This document shows, piece by piece, positions 1-5,629 of a stretch of DNA of 6,870 nucleotides. The translations under genes and the position numbers were made by a program. The notes below the pieces were generated by a model that worked only from the letters and a program-made list of their open reading frames with translations, was not told the origin of the DNA and ran no database searches. Every line of letters begins with the position of its first letter. Position 1 is the first letter of the stretch. Origin of the DNA: Flavobacteriales bacterium (GTDB lineage: Bacteria > Bacteroidota > Bacteroidia > Flavobacteriales_D > Crocinitomicaceae); the NCBI GenBank assembly GCA_018665005.1, contig JABJEE010000174.1, positions 1 through 6,870 on the forward strand, in the 5' to 3' direction.

Positions 1-7
1 AACTAAA

Positions 8-736
8 ATGAAAACCCTCCTATTTATTATTGCCCTTTCATGCGGCATTTCTACAACTTTTTCACAATTTGCAATCGATGTGCAAGCCAAAGGCTCGGCT
101 AATTCGACTTGGTTGTTGAACAAAAACATTTCTGACCTTGGTTCAAGCCAAGACTATGCTATGGGATGGGGCTCCACTTATGGTGTTGCTGCTAATGTTT
201 ATGCAGGAATTATTGGCTTAGGTATAGAATTTAATTATGCCATACATAATGGTGCATATGAAGGAATAATTACTGAACCGATCCTTAATTCTACTATAGA
301 CACATATAACTCAAATATAAACTTAAAGACATTACAGATTCCATTGTTATTGAAATTTCAAAGTCAGGGTGGCTCATATATAGAGTTTGGTCCACAGCTT
401 ACGAATATTTCGTCAGCTACTTATACTAGGACTGGAACAACTCCAATTGGAACATATGAAGATGAGAAAGATGTTTCTGAAGAATACAGCGGTTCCTATT
501 TATCCGGCGTTTTAGGTTTTGGTGCTAAAATTCCTTTGGGTGAAGATTTTCCAATTGGCGTATTAATTGGAATCAGACTTCAATATAGCTTTGGTGATCT
601 TATGGGAGTTGATGGTTATGGATATTCATTAGGTAGTGAGGAAAACCCTCCTTCTTCATTTTTATATGACTCTCATCAACCAACACAAGCTGTTTCAGCC
701 GGAATTGTGATTGGCGCAACATACACGATCAAGTAA
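8..736 (+). CDS. Outer-membrane beta-barrel protein, secreted (PorT-like family)
   Basis: The 242-residue product starts with a signal peptide (Met-Lys, a hydrophobic stretch to about residue 15, likely cut near TFS-Q at 19/20). The rest alternates polar and hydrophobic residues with many Gly and aromatic positions, as in amphipathic beta strands. Recognisable strand-like segments are GLGIEFNYAI (about 70-79), YIEFGPQL (about 124-131), GVLGFGAKI (about 167-175), GIRLQYSFGDL (about 188-198) and a final strand, AGIVIGATYTIK, that ends the protein. This pattern matches the small outer-membrane barrel proteins common in Bacteroidota. The ligand or partner cannot be read from sequence. The ATG lies 7 bases from the window edge, so its promoter is outside. 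It converges on the PhnA-domain gene with 3 bases between the stops. The barrel assignment is fairly secure; the subfamily is not. Confidence 0.8.
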   Translation: MKTLLFIIALSCGISTTFSQFAIDVQAKGSANSTWLLNKNISDLGSSQDYAMGWGSTYGVAANVYAGIIGLGIEFNYAIHNGAYEGIITEPILNSTIDTYNSNINLKTLQIPLLLKFQSQGGSYIEFGPQLTNISSATYTRTGTTPIGTYEDEKDVSEEYSGSYLSGVLGFGAKIPLGEDFPIGVLIGIRLQYSFGDLMGVDGYGYSLGSEENPPSSFLYDSHQPTQAVSAGIVIGATYTIK

Positions 737-739
737 ATC

Positions 740-1309
740 TTATTTTTTTACATATTGGGTTAAAATGACGATCTTTTGACCGTTAACCTTTCCCTCTATA
801 TGATCAGGATTGTCATGTACAAGTGAGATGTTTCTCACGGCTGTTCCCCGCTTGGCGGTAAACCCAGCACCTTTTACTTTTAAATCTTTTATGAGCACAA
901 CGGAATCGCCTTGAATAAGCGTTACCCCATTGGCATCTTTATGGATTATATCTGATTGGTTATCTGTATGGCCAGATTTAGCCCAATTCAGCGTTTCTTC
1001 TTCTAGGAATAACATGTCTAATAAATCCGCAGGCCAACCTTCCGCCTTAATCCGATTAAGCATTCTCCATGCCACTACTTGAACAGCGGGTACCTCACTC
1101 CACATACTTTCATTCAGACATCTCCAATGGTTGACCTTTATTTCTTCAGAATCATTAATTTGAATCCGACATACTTTACAACTGTTAATACAATGATCCG
1201 TACTCGTTCCGCTTTTAGGAGTAACAACCATAACATCTAAACCATCAGTGCCTGAACACAATTCACATTGATTTGAACTTCTTTGATTCAATAGATCCTT
1301 TATTGGCAT
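740..1309 (-). CDS. PhnA-domain zinc-ribbon protein
   Basis: With the start at 1309 the product has 189 residues. An N-terminal zinc ribbon has Cys pairs CELC (residues 15 and 18) and CKVC (44 and 47), with an extra Cys at 40. A conserved middle section, NHWRCLNESMWSEVPAVQVV, leads to the C-terminal PhnA domain, with KDANGVTLIQGDSVVLIKDL, KGAGFTAKRGTAVRNI and a final KVNGQKIVILTQYVKK. Despite the name, E. coli PhnA (YjdM) is not part of the phosphonate lyase pathway, so the role here is unknown. The frame is open to an ATG at 1358-1360, which would add 17 mostly hydrophobic residues (MFKYLALNFIFSPQNEF). I prefer the inner ATG at 1307-1309 because it gives the usual short lead before CELC, and a promoter-like TATCTTTA at 1327-1334 would lie inside the longer version. 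The family call is firm; the start is less so. Confidence 0.88.
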   Translation of the reverse strand: MPIKDLLNQRSSNQCELCSGTDGLDVMVVTPKSGTSTDHCINSCKVCRIQINDSEEIKVNHWRCLNESMWSEVPAVQVVAWRMLNRIKAEGWPADLLDMLFLEEETLNWAKSGHTDNQSDIIHKDANGVTLIQGDSVVLIKDLKVKGAGFTAKRGTAVRNISLVHDNPDHIEGKVNGQKIVILTQYVKK

Positions 1310-1386
1310 AAACTCATTTTGAGGACTAAAGATAAAATTAAGCGCCAAATATTTAAACAATTAAGGTTCATTAAATCACATCGTAA

Positions 1387-1394
1387 CAAATTTA
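1387..1394 (-). promoter_or_regulatory. Candidate -7 element for the PhnA-domain gene
   Basis: Read on the minus strand this is TAAATTTG, a full match to the Bacteroidota -7 consensus TAnnTTTG. It would place a transcript start near 1380, upstream of both possible PhnA-gene starts. There is no TTG at the expected -33 distance. A second, weaker match (TATCTTTA, 1327-1334) lies closer to the inner start codon. Which of the two is used, if either, cannot be decided from sequence. Confidence 0.3.
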
Positions 1395-1431
1395 CGGTCT
1401 GACTTTGTTGCTTTGATAAAAATTAAATAGG

Positions 1432-1833
1432 ATGAAACTACTAACCGATGACGAAAATTTCCGTGAATATCTAATGGGGTTTAATGAATTATTTGTGCGT
1501 GATATTGGAAATGAGTACATACCCACTCAAATAAAAAAACAATCACTTAAGGAATCAGCTGAATATTTAAGTGAATACGTATATGAAAATTTCAATGAAA
1601 ACTCAATAGATCTAGATGCTCCAGATAAAGTTCAAGAAAAACAAGTGATTAAATATATAGAAAGTCTTTCTAGAGGGAGGATTCACTCTTTTTATAATAG
1701 TTACATGGAGTCGTACGGTGTAATTGAAGACCTCATGATATTGAATGACCACAATAGAATAGAGTTGATTCATCGACTGACAGGACGTAAAGTGGATTAT
1801 TTAGAATTGATTAACCGAGAAATACTGAATTAA
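1432..1833 (+). CDS. Hypothetical protein, 133 residues, unrecognised
   Basis: I do not recognise this protein. It has no signal peptide or membrane segment, is rich in Glu, Asp, Asn, Ile and Tyr, and looks mostly alpha-helical and cytoplasmic. A helical N-terminal part with several acidic residues (1-50) is followed by a stretch with ENSIDLDAPDKVQEKQV (about 56-72). A basic SRGRIHSF motif (about 80-87) and a C-terminal helix containing HRLTGRKVDYLELINREI end the protein. Transcription diverges from the PhnA-domain gene. Two copies of CTTTG at 1403-1407 and 1411-1415, within TGACTTTG and TTGCTTTG, each miss the TAnnTTTG promoter consensus by one base, and no TTG sits at -33. Its TAA shares bases 1830-1833 with the TAA of the opposite CAP gene. 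Clean codon structure over 400 bases and lack of any better overlapping frame support it as real. Confidence 0.7.
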   Translation: MKLLTDDENFREYLMGFNELFVRDIGNEYIPTQIKKQSLKESAEYLSEYVYENFNENSIDLDAPDKVQEKQVIKYIESLSRGRIHSFYNSYMESYGVIEDLMILNDHNRIELIHRLTGRKVDYLELINREILN

Positions 1834-2354
1834 GGATCGGGATAATGTCCGAACCATACGGTTGCATAACCCTTGTACATGCCTATACCAATGGCCTCCC
1901 ATTTTGAATCCCAAATACCTCCGTTAACAATCACATTATTGTGGGCTTTGCTTGTTTTCCAATTTTCAAGAGCTTCTATTGGACTCAGCGTTTCTGCACC
2001 CGCACAGGCTATTTCATAACCTGGATAATTGTAATTCGTCAGTTCTTTGGGCTTATTCCACATACAACTTGCCTTTGCATGATCCGAAGTGTAGCAACAC
2101 GACTCCCATGCTCCATTATTAGACCAACTATGCGCATTACATATCTCATTATGAGGATGGTTTTCAGCCAAGTCACGGCTGTGTATTTGTGCTACGGTAA
2201 TTAATGATTTTGATAATGGAATTATAGAAAGTTTTTTACTCTTTCTATATTCCATAATCAATTTATAGAGCTCTTTTTCGTTTTTTGTTAATTCTTGTGA
2301 ATTGGCAACAAACACACAGAAAATTACGGCAAAAAATAAAAATGGTTTTTTCAT
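1830..2354 (-). CDS. Secreted cysteine-rich CAP-domain (SCP/PR-1-like) protein
   Basis: The 174-residue product has a signal peptide (Lys-Lys, then a Phe-rich core, likely cut near ANS-Q at 19/20), followed by a single CAP domain. The family's landmarks are present in order: AQIHSRDLAE with His58; NAHSW with His75, matching the usual SH; CAGAETL with Glu121 in place of the common GEN motif; NWKTSKAHNNVI with Trp132, His138 and Asn140; and IGIGM near 156-160 before a final aromatic strand, YATVWFGHY. CAP proteins are extracytoplasmic, and their biochemical activities vary, so no substrate is assigned. Five Cys remain in the mature part (72, 86, 87, 97, 117), which is unusual for small bacterial members and suggests disulfides in the periplasm or outside the cell. 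It lies 26 bases after hpf on the same strand and converges on the 133-residue hypothetical. Confidence 0.85.
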   Translation of the reverse strand: MKKPFLFFAVIFCVFVANSQELTKNEKELYKLIMEYRKSKKLSIIPLSKSLITVAQIHSRDLAENHPHNEICNAHSWSNNGAWESCCYTSDHAKASCMWNKPKELTNYNYPGYEIACAGAETLSPIEALENWKTSKAHNNVIVNGGIWDSKWEAIGIGMYKGYATVWFGHYPDP

Positions 2355-2380
2355 TAAAACAATTGGCAGAAATGGATAAG

Positions 2381-2668
2381 CTATTTTGATTTTTCCTTCA
2401 TGATTTGCCTTCTCAATGCCTCAACGGCAACATTTGTTGCCTCTTCAAAGCTTTTACATTGCTTCTTTGCAAACATTTCTTTTCCTGGCACATGCAATTT
2501 GATTTCAGCTATTTTATTCTCTTTCTCACGGTCCTTATCCAGTCTTAAATAAACTTCTGCAGATACAATTTGGTCATTAAATTGCTCTAGTTTATTCAGT
2601 CTCTCTTGAATAAATGACAATAATTTTTGATCTGCTTTAAAATGAATGGCGTGCATTTGAGTATCCAT
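2381..2668 (-). CDS. hpf: Ribosome hibernation-promoting factor, short form (HPF/YfiA, S30AE family)
   Basis: This 95-residue protein is a single S30AE domain with the family's strand-helix-strand pattern. It opens with MHAIHFKADQKLLSFIQERLNKLEQF, where the helix carries alternating charged residues. Central strands follow (IVSAEVYLRLDKD and NKIAEIKLHVPGKEMFAKKQ). It ends with the conserved helix SFEEATNVAVEALRRQIMKEK, rich in basic residues. There is no C-terminal dimerisation domain, so it is the short type. Family members bind the decoding region of the 30S subunit and keep ribosomes inactive in stationary phase or starvation. The ATG follows the xerC stop by 2 bases (TAA, AT, ATG), so the two genes are almost certainly co-transcribed and translationally coupled. 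In many Bacteroidota, tRNA genes and tuf follow this gene; here a CAP gene does. Confidence 0.93.
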   Translation of the reverse strand: MDTQMHAIHFKADQKLLSFIQERLNKLEQFNDQIVSAEVYLRLDKDREKENKIAEIKLHVPGKEMFAKKQCKSFEEATNVAVEALRRQIMKEKSK

Positions 2669-2670
2669 AT

Positions 2671-3549
2671 TTAATTGGTTTTATGCCCACGCGGGTGAGC
2701 TTGTGAATAAATTGAATTTAACTGCGCAAACGAATTGTGCGTATATACTTGGGTGGCTGCTAAATTGGCATGGCCTAATAAATCTTTAAGCGTTTCCAAC
2801 CCAGTTCCCCTGTTTAGCATATGCGTTGCAAAAGTGTGTCGTAAAATGTGTGGACTCTTCTTATCTAAACTCGTTACCTCTCCAAGATAATAATTTATTT
2901 TTCTATATGCAAAGGTTGGGTATAGTTTATGACCACTATTGAGTACAAGGAGAGAGTCATTATTCTGAGTGACATCCTTTCTTGAAATTACATATAATTC
3001 AATTTGTTTGACCAAGCCATCAGAAATTGGAATAATTCTTTCTTTATTTCTTTTCCCTAAAACCTTAACTTGATTCCCTTGTACATCATATATCTTCAAT
3101 CCTATTAATTCGCTTAATCGCATTCCCGTTTGATAAAAAAGCTCTACCATTAAAGCATCTCTTTGTCCGCTGAAATCTTCTGTAAACAAATGCTCCATAT
3201 TCGGCAATGAAAGTTCAGACTCTTTAGCGAAAACAGGCAAGTGTTTTTCGCTTTTAGGCCCTTTGACTTTAGTCATAGGTGAATGGTCTACCACTCCTTC
3301 CTTTCGAAGCCACTTATAAAAAGTTCTTAACGAGGCGAGCTTTCGATTAACAGATTTATTTTTCATCCCGCCTTCAATGAGATATACAATCCAGGACCGT
3401 ATAAACGACGATGATAAATCGGAAAACTCAGCTATTTTCTCTAATTCGGCAAATTCTTTGAAAGCGTCAAGGTCTTGTCGATAAGCCAATATCGTGTGAT
3501 TAGAATATCGCTTTTCAAATTGCAGATATGAAATGAATTTATCGAACAT
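2671..3549 (-). CDS. xerC: Tyrosine recombinase XerC
   Basis: At 292 residues this is the normal length for a XerC/XerD protein. The N-terminal SAM-like core-binding domain (about 1-85) contains EKRYSNHTILAYRQDL and VNRKLASLRTFYKWL. The catalytic domain (about 110-285) keeps every active-site residue: Arg144 in TGMRLSEL, Lys166 in LGKRNKE, His234 and Arg237 in SPHILRHTF, His260 in LLGHANL and the nucleophile Tyr269 in ATQVYTH. Such enzymes resolve chromosome dimers at dif together with a partner recombinase. No att sites, cargo genes or direct repeats accompany it, and the rpsU-xerC-hpf order is a known housekeeping arrangement, so it is not a phage or island integrase. Its ATG directly abuts the T tract of a hairpin that follows rpsU, which may limit read-through from the rpsU promoter. 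XerC rather than XerD is inferred from the neighbours. Confidence 0.92.
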   Translation of the reverse strand: MFDKFISYLQFEKRYSNHTILAYRQDLDAFKEFAELEKIAEFSDLSSSFIRSWIVYLIEGGMKNKSVNRKLASLRTFYKWLRKEGVVDHSPMTKVKGPKSEKHLPVFAKESELSLPNMEHLFTEDFSGQRDALMVELFYQTGMRLSELIGLKIYDVQGNQVKVLGKRNKERIIPISDGLVKQIELYVISRKDVTQNNDSLLVLNSGHKLYPTFAYRKINYYLGEVTSLDKKSPHILRHTFATHMLNRGTGLETLKDLLGHANLAATQVYTHNSFAQLNSIYSQAHPRGHKTN

Positions 3550-3576
3550 AAAAAAAGGAGTCTTATGACTCCTTTC
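3550..3576 (-). terminator. Intrinsic terminator-like hairpin between rpsU and xerC
   Basis: Two perfect 9-base arms, AAAGGAGTC and GACTCCTTT (plus-strand 3554-3562 and 3567-3575), enclose a 4-base loop. On the minus strand the second arm runs into seven T residues (three in the stem, four after it), then immediately the xerC ATG. It starts 25 bases after the rpsU stop. This fits a terminator that isolates the highly expressed rpsU message, or an attenuator that lets some transcripts through to xerC and hpf. Confidence 0.75.
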
Positions 3577-3600
3577 TTTAACGTATATTTTTATAGAAGG

Positions 3601-3792
3601 TTACGCTTCCAATGACTGCATTCTTTGCTTATATGAAGCACGAATAATTTGTTGTCTTTTTGTAATTGAAGGCTTTTCAAACTCTTTTCTTCCACGCAAT
3701 TGTAACATTACTTTGGTTTTTTCGAATTTCTTCTTGTACTTTTTTAAAGCTCTTTCGATGTTCTCGCCTTCTTTTATTGGTATAATTAACAT
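3601..3792 (-). CDS. rpsU: 30S ribosomal protein bS21
   Basis: The 63-residue product is full length for bS21. It starts MLIIPIKEGENIERALKKYKKK, followed by FEKTKVMLQLRGRKEFEKPS and a basic C-terminal helix, TKRQQIIRASYKQRMQ, the usual pattern for Bacteroidota. bS21 sits on the 30S platform next to the 3' end of 16S rRNA. In this phylum it helps bury the anti-Shine-Dalgarno sequence, which is why most genes lack Shine-Dalgarno sites. Some Flavobacteriia carry a strong Shine-Dalgarno ahead of rpsU as a feedback control; the 40-base leader here is A/T-rich with no GGAGG-like stretch. A consensus-type promoter lies directly upstream and a terminator-like hairpin directly downstream, so it can be made as a single-gene message. 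Confidence 0.96.
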   Translation of the reverse strand: MLIIPIKEGENIERALKKYKKKFEKTKVMLQLRGRKEFEKPSITKRQQIIRASYKQRMQSLEA

Positions 3793-3824
3793 AATAAACG
3801 GATATTTTAGTTTATATCGGACTG

Positions 3825-3854
3825 CAAAGATAAGCTATTTTATAAATGTTCCAA
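3825..3854 (-). promoter_or_regulatory. rpsU promoter (Bacteroidota -33/-7 type)
   Basis: On the minus strand a TTG (plus 3852-3854) lies 19 bases before TATCTTTG (plus 3825-3832), which fits the Bacteroidota TTG / TAnnTTTG promoter pattern with normal spacing. The transcript would begin near 3818, leaving a leader of roughly 25 bases before the rpsU ATG. The site lies entirely between the dehydrogenase stop and rpsU, as expected for an independent ribosomal-protein promoter. Confidence 0.65.
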
Positions 3855-3858
3855 CAAA

Positions 3859-4998
3859 TTATTTCAAAATTTCTCTTGAAATTACAATTTTTTGTATCTC
3901 TGATGTTCCTTCACCTATAGTCATTAGCTTAGAATCTCGTAAAAACTTCTCTGCCGGATACTCTTTTGTGTAACCATATCCACCCATAATTTGTACAGCT
4001 TCGTTGCCACACCTCACGGATACTTCTGAGGCAAAATACTTGGCATATGCCCCCTCTTTTGTTACTGGTTTTTTATTGTTTTTTAAATATGCTGCTTGAA
4101 AAGTCAACAATTCTGCCGCCTCTATTTCAGTTGCCATATCAGCCAGTTTGAAGGCGATTGCTTGAAATTGACCAATTGGTTTGCCAAACTGTTCTCTTTC
4201 TTTTGCATATTGAACGGATGCCTCATATGCCCCTCGTGCTACTCCACAGCTCAAGGATGCAATAGAAATTCGTCCTCCATCCAGAACCTTCATTGCTTGT
4301 TTAAACCCGTCTCCCACATTGCCAATTACATTTTCTTTCGGAATACGCACGTTATCAAAAATAAGCTCTGCAGTTTCACTGGCCCGAACTCCTAATTTGT
4401 CTTTTATTTTCACTGCAGAAAAACCAGGTGTGCCTTTCTCAACAATAAAAGCAGTAATTCCCTTACTATCGAGTAAATCTCCTGTTCGAATCAATACAAC
4501 TGCTACATCACCAGAAAGGCCATGAGTAATCCAATTTTTTGTTCCATTTAGCACCCAAAAATCGCCATCTTCGACAGCAGTCGTCTCCATCCTCATAGCA
4601 TCAGAGCCTGTATTGGCCTCTGTAAGGCCCCAAGCGCCAATCCACTCTCCACTAGCCAGCTTTGGTAGGTATTTTTTCTTTTGAGCTTCATTTCCATGAT
4701 ACAAGATATGTCCCGTACATAATGAGTTATGAGCAGCGACACTCAAACCAACCCCTCCACACACCTTTCCTAATTCCATAAGAGCTGTGGCGTACTCAAA
4801 ATAAGTAAATCCAGAACCTCCATATTCCTCAGGAACAAAAATACCGAGAAGCCCAAGCTCTCCCATTTTTTTCATCGTATCGACAGGAAAGAATTCTTCA
4901 CTATCCCATTTATTAAGGTTCGGACGAATCTCTTTTTCAGAGAAATCTCGCACCATTTGTGAAATCATTTGCTGATTTTCATTAAGCTCAAAATTCAT
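3859..4998 (-). CDS. Acyl-CoA dehydrogenase (short/medium-chain type)
   Basis: This is a complete 379-residue FAD-dependent acyl-CoA dehydrogenase, which forms a trans-2-enoyl-CoA and passes electrons to electron-transfer flavoprotein. The N-terminal helical domain (about 1-118) includes GIFVPEEYGGSG. The first family signature, GLTEANTGSDA (124-134), and NGTKNWITHG (151-160) mark the beta-barrel domain that holds the flavin. The C-terminal helical domain contains REQFGKPIGQFQAIAFKLADM. It also carries the second signature, QIMGGYGYTKEYPAEKF (336-352), then EGTSEIQ, where Glu363 is the expected catalytic base as in butyryl-CoA dehydrogenase. Position of the catalytic Glu and overall similarity suggest a short- or branched-chain substrate, but chain length cannot be fixed by eye. 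It starts 24 bases after the apt stop, probably in the same transcript; rpsU downstream has its own promoter. Confidence 0.95.
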   Translation of the reverse strand: MNFELNENQQMISQMVRDFSEKEIRPNLNKWDSEEFFPVDTMKKMGELGLLGIFVPEEYGGSGFTYFEYATALMELGKVCGGVGLSVAAHNSLCTGHILYHGNEAQKKKYLPKLASGEWIGAWGLTEANTGSDAMRMETTAVEDGDFWVLNGTKNWITHGLSGDVAVVLIRTGDLLDSKGITAFIVEKGTPGFSAVKIKDKLGVRASETAELIFDNVRIPKENVIGNVGDGFKQAMKVLDGGRISIASLSCGVARGAYEASVQYAKEREQFGKPIGQFQAIAFKLADMATEIEAAELLTFQAAYLKNNKKPVTKEGAYAKYFASEVSVRCGNEAVQIMGGYGYTKEYPAEKFLRDSKLMTIGEGTSEIQKIVISREILK

Positions 4999-5022
4999 AT
5001 TGATTGGTTGATTTTTTCTAAA

Positions 5023-5554
5023 TTAATAGCGCACTAAATTAATAATATTAGAGGAATGATTGTTTAACTTTTGTTCTCCCTTCAAGAAATCCAAAGCGAC
5101 CAAAAAATTAAATCCAAATACGGACCCCCCACACTTTTTAATAAGTTCTGCTGCGGCATCAGCAGACCCTCCTGTCGCCAGAAGATCATCATGAATAAGC
5201 ACATTTTGACCAGGCTTTACTGCATCTTCATGTATTTCAATGACCGCACTTCCATATTCAAGATCATAAGAATGGCTTATTTTCTTATAAGGAAGCCTTT
5301 CCTTGTTTTCGAATGAGAATAAAAGGGACGCCGAGTTCCATAGCCAAAGGATATCCAAAAAGAAACCCCCTACTTTCAATACCAGCAACAGCATCAATTG
5401 ATTCCTCTTGATACAGGTCTTTTAGATGAACTAAGACTTTTTTTGAAAGTTCGGCATCCAACATGATAGTAGAAATATCTTTAAACAAAATTCCTGGCTT
5501 TGGAAAATCAGGAACATCGCGTATAACGGATTTTAAATTTTCTTCTAACGTCAT
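5023..5554 (-). pseudogene. apt: Adenine phosphoribosyltransferase, broken by a +1 frameshift
   Basis: The first 86 codons read as a normal APT N-terminus: FPKPGILFKDIST, AGIESRGFLFGYPLAMELGVPF, ILIRKQGK. The frame then runs through ASL into a stop at 5285-5287. The remainder continues in another frame as LPYKKISHSYDLEYGSAVIEI, then VLIHDDLLATGGSADAA, the PRPP-binding motif. Dropping one C at plus-strand 5296/5297 joins the two halves into RKQGKLPYKK and gives an uninterrupted 176-residue protein, normal for APT, with the flexible-loop Glu99 and PRPP motif at 118-131. As written, the short product lacks the PRPP site and could not work. No other damage is seen, so this is either a recent mutation or a sequencing or assembly error. 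APT salvages adenine to AMP. A perfect -7 match (TAAATTTG) sits 4 bases before its ATG. Confidence 0.88.
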
Positions 5555-5558
5555 ACTG

Positions 5559-5566
5559 CAAATTTA
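5559..5566 (-). promoter_or_regulatory. Candidate -7 element for apt
   Basis: On the minus strand this reads TAAATTTG, a full match to TAnnTTTG, followed by CAGT and the apt ATG. The same TTTGCAGT string occurs at the rpsU promoter. If used, transcription would begin at or next to the start codon, giving a leaderless or near-leaderless message. No TTG lies at the -33 position, which weakens the case. Confidence 0.35.
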
Positions 5567-5590
5567 ACCAAGCTTTATGAGGTTTTAGAA

Positions 5591-5629
5591 TAAAAGCCTA
5601 AGAAATTTATAAAATCCTATTTCAAAGGC
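5591..5629 (-). terminator. Possible imperfect terminator after the HHH-protein gene
   Basis: Directly after the HHH gene stop, the minus strand can fold GCCT (plus 5626-5629) with AGGC (5596-5599) and GAAAT (5619-5623) with ATTTC (5602-5606). A symmetric TT/TT internal loop separates the two stems, and a 12-base A/T-rich loop caps them. TTTTA follows. It is a weak hairpin, but its position between the HHH stop and the candidate apt promoter fits a transcript end. Confidence 0.4.

Noticed and set aside
740..1309. PhnA-domain gene as evidence for phosphonate breakdown
   Set aside because: No other phn genes are present, and the PhnA name is historical and unconnected to the C-P lyase pathway.
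1941..2204. Open frame of 87 codons on the plus strand
   Set aside because: It lies wholly inside the CAP gene on the other strand, and its product shows no family features.
2671..3549. Tyrosine recombinase as a sign of a mobile element
   Set aside because: It is a standard XerC between rpsU and hpf, with no att repeats, cargo genes or tRNA target nearby.
3713..3973. Open frame of 86 codons on the plus strand across the rpsU promoter
   Set aside because: It is antisense to rpsU and the dehydrogenase end and would span a good promoter; its Phe/Ile-rich product is an A/T-rich shadow.
4096..4525. Two overlapping plus-strand open frames
   Set aside because: Both are antisense to the strongly conserved acyl-CoA dehydrogenase and resemble nothing.
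5071..5316. Plus-strand open frame of 81 codons
   Set aside because: It is antisense to the second half of apt, whose protein conservation explains the sequence.
5288..5397. N-terminal part of the second apt frame (starting MMLLLVLK) as a separate small gene
   Set aside because: These bases already encode conserved APT residues in the first frame; the start is an accident of the frameshift.
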